A stretch of DNA of 38,989 bases from Nitrosomonadales bacterium (GCA_009886095.1 VFJL01000044.1:1-38989); one strand, 5' to 3'. Numbered from the stretch's first letter, positions 8,495 to 16,566 are shown. The notes: generated from the sequence alone by a model not told the origin. A program made the numbers and translations.

Positions 8495-8602
8495 ACTTTT
8501 CACCACCCGCAAACCCGCTTTCGCTGGCACAAACTTAATCCCGATTTGCTCCAGTATCCATGCTTCAATCTTGACGTGCCACTTGCGCAGCAGGTCAAGC
8601 GG
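8495..8602 (-). pseudogene. Tyrosine integrase C-terminal remnant, copy 1
   Basis: The minus strand encodes PLDLLRKWHVKIEAWILEQI and then GIKFVPAKAGLRVV before running out of frame. This is the extreme C-terminus of a tRNA-site tyrosine recombinase family whose members carry RPLDLLRxWHxKIExWxLEQAGI just after the catalytic tyrosine. The core 8531-8602 is 72 bases long and about 86 percent identical by eye to 9221-9292 (10 differences), so the two come from related but distinct integrases. The upstream boundary coincides with the end of brnA. Confidence 0.65.
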
Positions 8603-8888
8603 TCTTGCGCATTTCTTCCCGGATTGTCTTGCGCACTATGGTTTCCAGGTTTTCCGCCTGCATTGCTTGCTTGAGCGTTTCATTTATCAAAGTTTGGTAA
8701 CCGCGCCCACCCGCCTTGGTCTTGAAGTATTCCAGTGTGACGCTATCCAGAAAAATGTTAATCCGGCGTTTTCCGGGTAATACAGCACCGTCCGTTCCTC
8801 GCTTGCGCAATACCAGCTGTCCGCTCGTTATATCGGCCTGTGTAATGGGCGCATCATCAGAAATTTTCATGATAGATTTTTTGCTCAT
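8595..8888 (-). CDS. brnA: BrnA-family antitoxin
   Basis: The 97-residue protein has a ribbon-helix-helix-like C-terminal half (KRRINIFLDSVTLEYFKTKA, then GYQTLINETLKQAM), as in BrnA antitoxins that bind BrnT and repress the operon. It overlaps the brnT 3' end by 32 bases if the first ATG (8888) is used; an internal ATG at 8870 would shorten the overlap to 14 bases. Its last few codons overlap the integrase remnant, suggesting the locus was inserted at or rejoined to that sequence. Confidence 0.85.
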   Translation of the reverse strand: MSKKSIMKISDDAPITQADITSGQLVLRKRGTDGAVLPGKRRINIFLDSVTLEYFKTKAGGRGYQTLINETLKQAMQAENLETIVRKTIREEMRKTA

Positions 8889-9129
8889 TCTTATCTGCCT
8901 TTCGCATGGAAATAATACGTATCGTTTTGTTAGTTTCTGCCGTAGTGATTATCACGACTTTGCCATGCAATAACCCCAGAGTGATATAGCGCGATTCGCC
9001 GTAGTCAAAGCGCCTATCTTCAAAGGTAACGGCTTGGGCGCTTTCAATAACGCTTCGCGCATCATCAAAATCCACCCCGTGCTTTTTCAGGTTTGCGGCT
9101 TTCTTTTCCGAGTCGTAGCTGTATCGCAT
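8857..9129 (-). CDS. brnT: BrnT-family toxin (RelE-like ribonuclease)
   Basis: The 90-residue product begins MRYSYDSEKKAANLKKHGVD and ends IRIISMRKADKNEQKIYHEN, the BrnT pattern (K-x-x-N-x-x-K-H-G-V near the start, RIIS-x-RKA near the end). BrnT cleaves RNA and is neutralised by BrnA, encoded directly downstream. The ATG at 9129 was preferred over a GTG at 9147 because it matches the family start. All key family positions look intact, so the pair may be functional, unlike the neighbouring higBA remains. Confidence 0.87.
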   Translation of the reverse strand: MRYSYDSEKKAANLKKHGVDFDDARSVIESAQAVTFEDRRFDYGESRYITLGLLHGKVVIITTAETNKTIRIISMRKADKNEQKIYHENF

Positions 9130-9179
9130 GGCGGGTTTAATATACACACAAAAGTAGATACATTCAAGTCGAGTTTAAT

Positions 9180-9310
9180 CACACCACCACATGCAGCGCA
9201 CCTAGCGCAGCCTTGGCATCAAACTTAATCCCGGCCAGCTCCAACATCCACTCCTCAATCTTGACGTGCCACTTGCGCAACAGGTCAAGCGGGCGGCGGA
9301 TGTAGTGTTG
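9180..9310 (-). pseudogene. Tyrosine integrase C-terminal remnant, copy 2
   Basis: The minus strand reads VQEQHYIRRPLDLLRKWHVK and then IEEWMLELAGIKFDAKAALG, ending at a stop near 9180. HY followed by RRP contains the expected nucleophile tyrosine of this integrase family. The catalytic-domain fragment at 9330-9593 lies just upstream but in a different frame, with the central catalytic residues missing between them, so together they are one internally deleted integrase gene. Confidence 0.65.
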
Positions 9311-9329
9311 CTCCTGTACCCCTTGCGGC

Positions 9330-9593
9330 TTATGCCCTTGTATTTTTGCAGTGATTCCGACCGGGCATCTCTACCCCGGCAACAGTGCAGGCTTTATCGT
9401 GGGCTATGCGCGGTTCCACAAGGTGCCAGGATGCAGCGCCTTGCTTGAAAATAAACTCATTGCGACGCGGCAAAGCGGCCAGCAAATGCGCCACATAGGG
9501 CGTTAAGGGAATAACTCTCAAGCCTTCCACCTTTTCGCGGATGGTCATATTGCCCCACTGAAAATCCATATCTTGCCAGCGCAGCGTTATCAA
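9330..9593 (-). pseudogene. Tyrosine integrase catalytic-domain fragment
   Basis: The 87-residue frame, opening with a TTG, has ITLRWQDMDFQWGNMTIREK, then VEGLRVIPLTPYVAHLLAAL and PRRNEFIF, characteristic of the catalytic domain of phage/island tyrosine recombinases. It starts right after the position where the first catalytic arginine (TGxR) should be, with an in-frame stop just upstream. It ends before the H-x-x-R box and is out of frame with the C-terminal remnant below. It is clearly inactive. Confidence 0.75.
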
Positions 9594-10024
9594 TTCGTTA
9601 TTCTAGTTCGCATTAAAAGCTGAATTTAATATTCAGTTCCATCCGGCAATCAATTTGATGGTTTCAGGCAACCGCTCAAGGTTTCGTAATCCTTTCATCA
9701 GTCGCAGCAGCTTTGGCGTGGCAAAGCCTCCTACGATTCCGTTCAGCACGCCGGAAATTTTTCATTCCGCGCGCGCGCCTGTGAGTCACCCTGGGAAACC
9801 GACTTAGGCCACACCAGAGCTTGAATGACAGAACGCACAACGATATGTATCATGGTGGCAGGTATTACTGCCACGCGAGCAAATGCAATTTTGAATAAGA
9901 GTCCACAAAATACCAGCTGTACGGTTGCCTTGGTTTTGTAAATATGACATTCAAAGCGCATCGTTTTCATGGCCTGCGTATCAGCCGATAAAACGCAGGC
10001 TCTGTATGTCATCAGGAATTCAAC
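9594..10024. other. Gene-poor stretch with a possible frameshifted small gene
   Basis: No convincing gene. On the minus strand a 75-89 residue frame (9743-10012) with a hydrophobic middle (VQLVFCGLLFKIAFARVAVI) ends early. A second minus-strand frame after it reads GVLNGIVGGFATPKLLRLMK, then GLRNLERLPETIKLIAGWN and a stop near 9638. The two could be one small membrane-associated protein broken by a frameshift. An eight-pair inverted repeat GCCTGCGT / ACGCAGGC (9972-10000) lies between this frame and the lactonase gene. The GCGCGCGCGC at about 9769 is a plausible slippage site. Confidence 0.3.
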
Positions 10025-10807
10025 ATGTCTCGTGCTCTGAAGGTTTGGCCGCTGCTCACCGGCACGCTGCGCTATGAGAAGACCATTTCAACCCGCAACC
10101 GCGGTCACGGTCAGTTCATCGAGGCGCCGATCCTCGCCTACCTGATCGAGACGCCGAACGGCCGCATCCTCTACGATGTTGGCTGCGATTACCGCAAGCT
10201 GGCCGATCCCGTCTTGTGCGTTAAGTACTTCGCCCCCATGCGCCCCCAGATCGAACCGCCCAACATGCAGGAAGCACAGCGCATCCCGCGCTATCTCGCC
10301 CGGTTGGGACTGACGCCATCTGATATCGACGTGGTTTTTATCGGCCATCTGCACTTTGATCATGTCGGCGGCATCTGCGATCTGCCGGGCTGCGAGGTGC
10401 ATATCCACGCCGATGAGCTGGTTGCCGCGCGTACCGGATTAGACGGCGGAGTGTTCGCCGACGAACTGGTCAATGCGGATCAATGGCACCTGCAGACCGG
10501 TGAATACACTATCGCGCCTGGCGTGCAGGCCATCACCAGCCCGGGCCATACCGCAGGGCATATGTCATTGTTGATTGAGCTGCCCAAAGGCCGGCCTGTA
10601 ATCCTCTGTGGAGATGCTGCCGATCTGATTGAAAATCTGTCTGAGGAAATTGCCCCCGGTTGCTGCTGGCAGGATAACGAAGAACTAGCGCTTGCCAGCA
10701 TTCGCAAACTCAAGGCTCTCGCCCATGCTGAAGATGCCGAACTCTGGCCCAATCACGATATGGATTTTTTTTATGGCTTGCCACAATTCCCAGCGTGGAG
10801 AGACTGA
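10025..10807 (+). CDS. Metallo-beta-lactamase-fold hydrolase, N-acyl-homoserine lactonase-like
   Basis: The 260-residue protein carries the dinuclear metal motif HLHFDH at residues 108-113, followed by VGG, a second site SPGHTAGH, then CGDAA and a C-terminal NHD, all in the order seen in AiiA/AttM-type lactonases. Such enzymes open the homoserine lactone ring of quorum-sensing signals, but the same fold includes other lactonases and esterases, so the substrate is inferred. No signal peptide is seen, so it is cytoplasmic. An AGGA lies 8 bases before the ATG. It overlaps or abuts the next gene, suggesting coupling. Confidence 0.8.
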   Translation: MSRALKVWPLLTGTLRYEKTISTRNRGHGQFIEAPILAYLIETPNGRILYDVGCDYRKLADPVLCVKYFAPMRPQIEPPNMQEAQRIPRYLARLGLTPSDIDVVFIGHLHFDHVGGICDLPGCEVHIHADELVAARTGLDGGVFADELVNADQWHLQTGEYTIAPGVQAITSPGHTAGHMSLLIELPKGRPVILCGDAADLIENLSEEIAPGCCWQDNEELALASIRKLKALAHAEDAELWPNHDMDFFYGLPQFPAWRD

Positions 10808-10812
10808 ATCTG

Positions 10813-11244
10813 ATGCCGACGTCATCTGGAATTTCTGCTGACCTCATCGCCAGTTATCGCGTGGCTGATTACCAGGCAGGAGCCGGTTCTGCCGTGGTTG
10901 TGCTACGTATCGATCAGTACTCCGAGTCCCTGTCGCTGCTCTTTGCGGCGTCAGGTCATCAATGTGGAACCTTCATCACCGCCTACAATCCGCATAGCCA
11001 ACCTCAAAATCTTGCGGCGAACCAAGCGGCACAAGCACGGCTACGCGACGAGTTAAACTGCCTTACAGACCAGATCATCGAAGGAACGAGTTTTGATCCA
11101 ACCGGAGCATGGCCGCCGGAGCAGAGTTTGCTTGCGTTGGGAGTAGGTCTCGCTACAGCCCAAGTGCTGGGCAGGCAGTTCGGACAAAATGCTATCGTCT
11201 GGGTTGGTGCAGACGCCATTCCCAGATTGATTTTGTTACGCTAG
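10813..11244 (+). CDS. DUF3293-like protein
   Basis: The protein (143 residues from ATG 10813; a GTG at 10795 would overlap the lactonase gene by 13 bases) has FITAYNPHSQPQNLAANQAA, GTSFDPTGAWPPEQSLLALG and QNAIVWVGADAIPRLILL. This is the pattern of the DUF3293 family, whose function is unknown. It is cytoplasmic with no membrane segment. It follows the lactonase with almost no gap and is probably co-transcribed, but there is no evidence for a shared pathway. Confidence 0.75.
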   Translation: MPTSSGISADLIASYRVADYQAGAGSAVVVLRIDQYSESLSLLFAASGHQCGTFITAYNPHSQPQNLAANQAAQARLRDELNCLTDQIIEGTSFDPTGAWPPEQSLLALGVGLATAQVLGRQFGQNAIVWVGADAIPRLILLR

Positions 11245-11275
11245 CTTCCATGGAAAAGAGCCGATTAATTCCCGG

Positions 11276-12142
11276 ATGTTGACCATGCGCAGATGGATTC
11301 TCATCGGAATGCTGTCGTGCCTGATCGCCATGGTAGTTGTCATCATCGGGATTGGCGAAGTGATGACAGGGCCGGCATCGACCGCTGTGGAATCGTTGTC
11401 GTCCGATTTTCCAGTCGAAGCGGTGCAGATTCCGCTTAACGCTGGTTCCAGCGTACACGGTTGGCTGGCGCGTGGCGCTCGCGGCGGCGGTGTTGTCCTG
11501 TTGGCCCATTCAATCCGCAGCAATCGCCTCGAGATGCTGAGCCGGGCGAGATTCTTGAACAAGCAAGGATATGGTGTTCTGTTAATCGATCTTCAGGCGC
11601 ACGGTGAGACGCCCGGGAAACGGATCACCTTCGGCGTCCGCGAATCGGAAGACGTGGAAGTTGCCGTGGCCTTTCTGCGAAAGACTTTTCCGTATGAACG
11701 TATCGCAGCCATTGGGGTTTCGCTGGGTGCGGCTGCTATCGTGCTTGCAAAACACTCGTTGAGGCTGGACGCAGTAGTACTCGAATCACTCCATCCGACC
11801 ATTGAGGAAGCAATTGAAAACCGGTTGAGACTCCATCTTGGCGAGTATGGGCCAGCACTTCTGCCGCTGGTGCTGACGCAGTTATCGTTTTATCTGGATG
11901 TTCCCATCGATCAGTTGGATCCCATTACCCGGATAGGTGATCTCAACGCGCCGTTGCTATTGATAGCCGGGAGCAACGACGAACACACGAAAGTACCCGA
12001 AACCGAGCGGTTATTTGCCGCTGCCCGGCAGCCGAAAGACATCTGGATTGTCCCCGGCGCGGGCCACTTTAATATGCACTCTTATGCTGGCAGGGAATAT
12101 GAGGATCACATATCTGATTTTCTCGACCGGCATCTTCATTGA
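11276..12142 (+). CDS. Alpha/beta hydrolase with N-terminal membrane anchor
   Basis: The 288-residue protein starts with a basic residue and a hydrophobic stretch (RRWILIGMLSCLIAMVVVII), a signal anchor that would place the catalytic part in the periplasm. The nucleophile elbow GVSLGAA has Ser149, and the C-terminal part has the expected acid region (IAGSNDEHTKVPETERLF) and catalytic histidine (VPGAGHFNMH), as in serine aminopeptidase/dienelactone-type hydrolases. The substrate is unknown. It lies 31 bases after the DUF3293 gene on the same strand. Confidence 0.82.
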   Translation: MLTMRRWILIGMLSCLIAMVVVIIGIGEVMTGPASTAVESLSSDFPVEAVQIPLNAGSSVHGWLARGARGGGVVLLAHSIRSNRLEMLSRARFLNKQGYGVLLIDLQAHGETPGKRITFGVRESEDVEVAVAFLRKTFPYERIAAIGVSLGAAAIVLAKHSLRLDAVVLESLHPTIEEAIENRLRLHLGEYGPALLPLVLTQLSFYLDVPIDQLDPITRIGDLNAPLLLIAGSNDEHTKVPETERLFAAARQPKDIWIVPGAGHFNMHSYAGREYEDHISDFLDRHLH

Positions 12143-12361
12143 GAGGATCGGAAAATATTATCCGCGTAAAGACCGGGATTTTTTACCAGGGGGAGATAGG
12201 CGATTACAGCTGTGCGGATGATCCCACCACCTCCGGTGAAAACGATGAATGCTATGAAGAAATAATTGAAGACAAACCACGGTTTTTTGCACTATTATTT
12301 TTCGCGCAAAAAAACGTGATCCCTTATTTTGTTATTTCGCCATTTTTAAAGAAATCATCCC
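12143..12361. other. Intergenic stretch without a convincing gene
   Basis: About 219 bases between the hydrolase and the J-domain gene. A frame of 89 codons opens with TTG at 12139 (TTGA overlap with the hydrolase stop), and its middle part looks weakly protein-like (DYSCADDPTTSGENDECYEE), but there is no ribosome binding site or family match and it runs into the next gene. The 3' part (12280-12360) is AT-rich and may hold the promoter of the J-domain gene. Confidence 0.3.
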
Positions 12362-13492
12362 ATGACCAGAACTCATGTCAAGACCGTCGCCGTGGTTACC
12401 GGCCATGACCAGCCCAAACTGTCCAAGGGACAACAGGCATTCAATAATCTGATCAAGCAGATTGAAAGAAATCGTGCCCAGTTGACTGACTGGGAAGCTG
12501 CCATTTCGCGCTACCAGCAAAAATACGCCCGTGAACTACTACCATTGGTTGAGGACTTGACGGATATGCAAGCCAAGTTGGTGCATTGCCTTGACCGGGT
12601 CAGCGATCAAAAAGGATTGACCAGAACTGAACGCCGCGTGATCGCCGGCGTGATCGCCGATATTGCCGAACAAGTGTTGGCTGGGCGTGACGATACGGAG
12701 TTGAAAGCCATTTACAACAAACACGGTCGTTTCGACTATGACAGCGAAGAAGCCGCGAGCATCAAGGGCATGAAATCCATGTTGGAGGATGTGCTGGGTG
12801 TTGATCTGGGCGATGACCTTGATGTGAGCTCACCGGAAGATCTGATTAAGCGTGCTCAGGCGCGAATGGAAGAAAATCGGGCGCAGAACAATGCTGACCG
12901 GCAGGCTTGGGAAGAGCGTCGGCCAAAACGAAAAAAATCAGCCAAACAACTCGCTAAAGAAGCCCAGCAGCAGGCCGAAGAGCAACAGGTCAGCCAATCC
13001 ATCCGCGAGATTTACCGAAAGCTGGCCAGCGCCCTACACCCGGATCGCGAACTCGATACACAGGAACGCGACAGGAAAACCGCCTTGATGCAGCGCGTCA
13101 ATCAGGCTTATGAAAAGAGAAACCTGCTGCAGTTACTGAAACTGCAACTGGAGTTGGAGCATATTGACCAAACCGCCGTCAACAACATCAGCGAAGATCG
13201 CCTGAAGCACTACAATAAAATACTGAAGGAACAACTTGCCGAACTGGAACAGGAAATCCGGCAAGTCGAAGGCAGGTTCATGGCGCAATTTGGTATATCC
13301 CCGTTCGTAAAAGTGTCCCCCGCCACTATCATGCGCGATCTTGCCACCGACATCGTTGGCACCCAGCACGCCATCCGCGATTTGAAGAACGATCTGCTCG
13401 CGTTTGAAGACATCAAGAAGGTCAAGGTCTGGCTCAAAAAAGTGCGGCGCCAGGCAGCTGAAATAGATGACTTCGACAGCTCCCCTTTCTGA
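12362..13492 (+). CDS. J-domain protein with long coiled-coil N-terminus
   Basis: The 376-residue protein is strongly charged and helical. A J-domain-like segment (SIREIYRKLASALHPDRELD, then RKTALMQRVNQAYEKRNLLQ) places the essential HPD tripeptide at residues 226-228, so the J domain is internal rather than N-terminal. The sequences before (TKVAVV onward, with a KKSAKQLAKEAQQQAEEQQ linker) and after look like coiled coil. J-domain proteins stimulate the ATPase of DnaK-type Hsp70s; the client here is unknown. It is monocistronic, since the neighbour downstream is on the other strand. Confidence 0.8.
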   Translation: MTRTHVKTVAVVTGHDQPKLSKGQQAFNNLIKQIERNRAQLTDWEAAISRYQQKYARELLPLVEDLTDMQAKLVHCLDRVSDQKGLTRTERRVIAGVIADIAEQVLAGRDDTELKAIYNKHGRFDYDSEEAASIKGMKSMLEDVLGVDLGDDLDVSSPEDLIKRAQARMEENRAQNNADRQAWEERRPKRKKSAKQLAKEAQQQAEEQQVSQSIREIYRKLASALHPDRELDTQERDRKTALMQRVNQAYEKRNLLQLLKLQLELEHIDQTAVNNISEDRLKHYNKILKEQLAELEQEIRQVEGRFMAQFGISPFVKVSPATIMRDLATDIVGTQHAIRDLKNDLLAFEDIKKVKVWLKKVRRQAAEIDDFDSSPF

Positions 13493-13735
13493 AGCCGCTA
13501 AAGGAAAAATGGATGCCGAAATATGTTAAAGGGGCTGAGCTGTTCGCCATGATCGGCGGTATATTCAGCGGGTTGAAGTCCCGTGAAAGGATTTGTCCAT
13601 ACGTCTTTTAAGCACCGGGAAGCAGTGTCCGAGTAAAATGGAGTACGACCCTGTAGCCTGACACAGGGGGGAAGGGGAGGGCTGCTGGATGAGCGCTGGA
13701 ATAACGGAAGTGGCGCGCATGTGTGGCAACGGTGT
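13493..13735. other. Intergenic stretch, possible structured-RNA remnant
   Basis: About 243 bases with no gene. The + strand contains GGGTTGAAGTCCCGTGAAAGG at about 13570 and, from about 13617, GGAAGCAGTGTCCGAG followed by GACCCTGTAGCCTGACACAG. This phrasing recalls the conserved non-coding parts of bacterial group II introns, but no intron end or maturase is seen and the match is from memory. Confidence 0.25.
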
Positions 13736-14128
13736 TCAGTATTGTCCCATGAGCCTTATCTCATCTTTGACAGCTATGACCCCCTTGATGCCGCTGGCAA
13801 TTTCGATTGCCTTGGTTCTGGCGCCGATGGTGCTGATGAAGCCGCTTAACCGAACCATACCTTTGGAAGTTTCGACGCTGATTTTCTCCCTGCGCAAGGA
13901 GGGTTCGTTGAGAATTGCCTCCTTTATCTTGGCAGTAATGACGTCGTCGTCGATGGATTTGGTTGCTTGCTCCTGTTTTGGCGTCGACGCGCCAGACTGA
14001 GGCGATTCATTCAGAGGTTGCGCAGCGGATTTACTCGTTTGCTCTGCAGTGGGTGTCACCACACACCCCGGCAACGAAAGCAGCAGAATGACAGAAAGGA
14101 AAGTGGTGAATCGATAGTGCAATGCCAT
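13736..14128 (-). CDS. BON-domain lipoprotein
   Basis: The 130-residue product starts MALHYRFTTFLSVILLLSLP, with a lipobox-like LPGC giving a lipidated cysteine at residue 22, then a low-complexity linker, then one BON domain (DDDVITAKIKEAILNEPSLR; VRLSGFIS; EIASGIKGVIAVKDEIRL). BON proteins such as OsmY bind envelope lipids or help with osmotic stress. ATG 14128 is chosen because AAGGAG lies 8 bases upstream; longer in-frame extensions lack a signal peptide. It is monocistronic and convergent with the J-domain gene. Confidence 0.86.
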   Translation of the reverse strand: MALHYRFTTFLSVILLLSLPGCVVTPTAEQTSKSAAQPLNESPQSGASTPKQEQATKSIDDDVITAKIKEAILNEPSLRREKISVETSKGMVRLSGFISTIGARTKAIEIASGIKGVIAVKDEIRLMGQY

Positions 14129-14244
14129 GATAATGCTCCTTATGCATGAACTACGGGTCTGGTTCTGCAGCGATGGCTTGCTCCTGGTTAACAGCAAGCG
14201 TTCATATATTCATATAGAGAGAGTAGCCGTTGTGTTGCTCCAAG

Positions 14245-14383
14245 GCTGATTCCAATTCCATTTCATCAATGACACTTCGTTGATATCCTCACTCGCGCCT
14301 TGCCGTACTATTCGTACTGTCTGCGGCGTTCGTTCGTCATCGCCTCGTTTAACTTTCGAACTGGAATCGGAATTGGAATAAGG
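14245..14383. repeat. Dispersed palindromic repeat, family 2
   Basis: A segment of about 139 bp bounded by GATTCCAATTCCA and, reverse-complemented at the other end, TATTCCAATTCCGATTCCAG. It contains an internal near-palindrome GCCGTACTATTCGTAC (14302-14317) and the core CTTTCGAACTGGAAT. A short version of the same ends occurs at 30905-30943. It fills the gap between the BON gene and the glycosylase gene and has no coding capacity. Confidence 0.55.
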
Positions 14384-14487
14384 TAGCAAGATTTGAAAGC
14401 TGGAGCATCGTGTAAATTCCCGTTACCGTTAACGCTGCCACTATGTGAAAATATGCCGATGAAGACAGTCTATGGGATGCTGGCGTT

Positions 14488-15036
14488 ATGAGCATGGAAC
14501 GCATCTATAGTTTTGCACCGATTTCAGATAGGAATGCAGAGATCCTCATCCTTGGCAGCATGCCGGGGTGCGCATCGTTGGCAGCTGACCAATATTACGC
14601 ACATGCCCGAAACGCGTTCTGGCGAATCACTTCCACACTGCTTCAGTTTGATCCAGTCTCTCCCTATGAGGTGAGAGTGCAGGCTCTGAAATCAGCCCGG
14701 ATTGCGCTGTGGGACGTGCTCCAGTCATGCCGGCGCGAGGGTAGTCTGGATTCGATGATTGAGGCTGGCACGCAGATTCCGAACGATTTCCATGCATTCT
14801 TCCGCACTCACCCGCAGATCACGCATGTGTTCTTCAACGGTGCAAAAGCGGAAGCCTGCTTCAGGCGGCATGTGCTGCGAGAGATTGACGACAGACCCAC
14901 CCGCTATGCACGCCTTCCGTCTACCAGTCCGGCGAATGCTTCCATGTCCTTTGCACGCAAGCTTGATGCATGGCGGATAATATTGTTGCCCAGCGAGTCC
15001 ATCAGCGCACCGGCAAGCTTGCTGTTGCAATCTTAA
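14488..15036 (+). CDS. Uracil/hypoxanthine-DNA glycosylase-like protein (MUG/TDG type)
   Basis: A base-excision-repair protein expected to remove deaminated bases (hypoxanthine or uracil) from DNA. The 182-residue protein has ILILGSMPGCASLAADQYYA, the ARNAFWRI segment and the second motif LPSTSPANA, matching the small glycosylases described as hypoxanthine-DNA glycosylases. Substrate preference cannot be told from sequence alone. Start is ATG 14488 or 14494. It is followed after 36 bases by the SLC13 gene on the same strand. Confidence 0.8.
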   Translation: MSMERIYSFAPISDRNAEILILGSMPGCASLAADQYYAHARNAFWRITSTLLQFDPVSPYEVRVQALKSARIALWDVLQSCRREGSLDSMIEAGTQIPNDFHAFFRTHPQITHVFFNGAKAEACFRRHVLREIDDRPTRYARLPSTSPANASMSFARKLDAWRIILLPSESISAPASLLLQS

Positions 15037-15072
15037 CTGTGACACTCTCACATTTCTCAGGCACCTAACCCC

Positions 15073-16455
15073 ATGACCATTGCTCCCAACCGCCACTGGG
15101 CGTTGCTCGCAGGGCCGGTATTCGCAGTTGCAATTGCGACGGCTATGAACCTGTCGGGATGGGAATCCAAAGCCTGTTGGACCGGTGCGGTAGCGATCCT
15201 GTGCGTGGTCTGGTGGATCTTCGAACCTATTCCCATTCCCGCCACTTCAATCATTCCGTTAGCAGTCTTTCCGCTCGCCGGTGTCCTGCCACAGGAGAAG
15301 ATAGCCAGCGCCTACGGCAGCGATCTGATCTTGCTGCTGCTCGGCGGATTCATCATCTCTACTGCCATGGAGCGCTCCGGCGCACACCGTCGCATTGCCC
15401 TAGGCATGGTTAGTCTGGTGGGTGGACACAGCAGTCGGCGCATCGTGCTGGGCTTCATGTGCGCAAGCGCAGCGCTGAGTATGTGGATATCGAATACGGC
15501 AACGGCGTTGATGATGCTGCCGATTGCGCTCGCGGTGATTGAACGCAGCCAAGACAAAAAACTGGCCATGCCGCTGCTGTTGTCGATTGCCTACGGCTGC
15601 AGCATCGGCGGTCTGGGCACACCCATCGGCACGCCGCCGAATCTGGTATTCATGCAGCAGTATCAGATATTCACCGGCAGCACGATCAGCTTCACGCAGT
15701 GGATGAGCTGGGGGTTGCCAACCGTTTTACTCATGCTGCCGCTGGCAGGTTTGTGGCTGACGCGCAACCTGAACTACCATGGCGAACTGGTGATTCCCCC
15801 ACCCGGTGCCTGGCGCCCGGAGGAGCGCCGTGTGCTGATCGTCTTCGGCCTCACCATCCTGGCGTGGGTGACACGCATTGAACCCTTCGGCGGCTGGAGC
15901 ACTTGGTTCGATCTCAAGGGTGCCAACGATGCCGCAGTAGCATTGATCGCGGTAGTCGTGATGTTCCTGATCCCAAATGGTCGCGGTGGCAGGCTGCTGG
16001 ATTGGGAGACCGCCGAGAAGGTGCCCTGGGGTATTCTCATTCTCTTTGCAGCGGGCATTGCCATCGCGCATGCATTCGTTGAGTCTGGCATCTCCAGCTT
16101 TATCGGCGGCCAGTTGACTACTCTTGCCAGCCTGCACCCGCTGATCATCATCGCAGTCATCGCGCTGGCGGTAACCTTTCTCACCGAAACCACCAGCAAT
16201 ACGGCAACCACCGTCTTGTTGATGCCGATTCTTGCGTCGGCAGGCATTGCAGCGAGTGTCGACCCAAGTCTGCTGATGGTGCCGGCAGCCATGAGTGCCA
16301 GTTTCGCTTTCATGCTACCGGTTGCAACTGCACCTAATGCCATCATCTTCAGCACCGGTAAGGTGCCTATTGCCAGCATGGCGCGGGAAGGACTGGTACT
16401 CAATTTTATCGGTGCTGCGGTAATTACCCTGGTCTGCTATGTTGTGGTCGCGTAG
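15073..16455 (+). CDS. SLC13/DASS-family anion:sodium symporter
   Basis: The 460-residue protein has about twelve hydrophobic segments and the family's two signatures in the repeated halves: GGLGTPIGTPPNLVFM and TETTSNTATTVLLMPIL. These contain the asparagine-threonine pairs that bind sodium and a dicarboxylate or sulfate in this family. The substrate (C4-dicarboxylate, sulfate or similar) cannot be fixed. The length is typical. The gene lies between unrelated functions, so context gives no help. Confidence 0.88.
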   Translation: MTIAPNRHWALLAGPVFAVAIATAMNLSGWESKACWTGAVAILCVVWWIFEPIPIPATSIIPLAVFPLAGVLPQEKIASAYGSDLILLLLGGFIISTAMERSGAHRRIALGMVSLVGGHSSRRIVLGFMCASAALSMWISNTATALMMLPIALAVIERSQDKKLAMPLLLSIAYGCSIGGLGTPIGTPPNLVFMQQYQIFTGSTISFTQWMSWGLPTVLLMLPLAGLWLTRNLNYHGELVIPPPGAWRPEERRVLIVFGLTILAWVTRIEPFGGWSTWFDLKGANDAAVALIAVVVMFLIPNGRGGRLLDWETAEKVPWGILILFAAGIAIAHAFVESGISSFIGGQLTTLASLHPLIIIAVIALAVTFLTETTSNTATTVLLMPILASAGIAASVDPSLLMVPAAMSASFAFMLPVATAPNAIIFSTGKVPIASMAREGLVLNFIGAAVITLVCYVVVA

Positions 16456-16566
16456 CACGCGACTGTGCTTCCTTCACGTTGATGCCTGCACTTGCCTGTG
16501 GCAAGATACAGGGGGAAATTTCATGGCGCCGTTAGCTGAGCAAATGCAAGGGGGAGGTATCAGAAA

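Noticed and set aside
8531-9292. Recent direct duplication of the two integrase remnants
   Set aside because: The 72-base cores differ at 10 positions, too many for a recent duplication; they come from two different integrases.
12139-12408. 89-codon frame between the hydrolase and J-domain genes
   Set aside because: It opens with TTG, has no ribosome binding site and overlaps the next gene; described only as an intergenic stretch.
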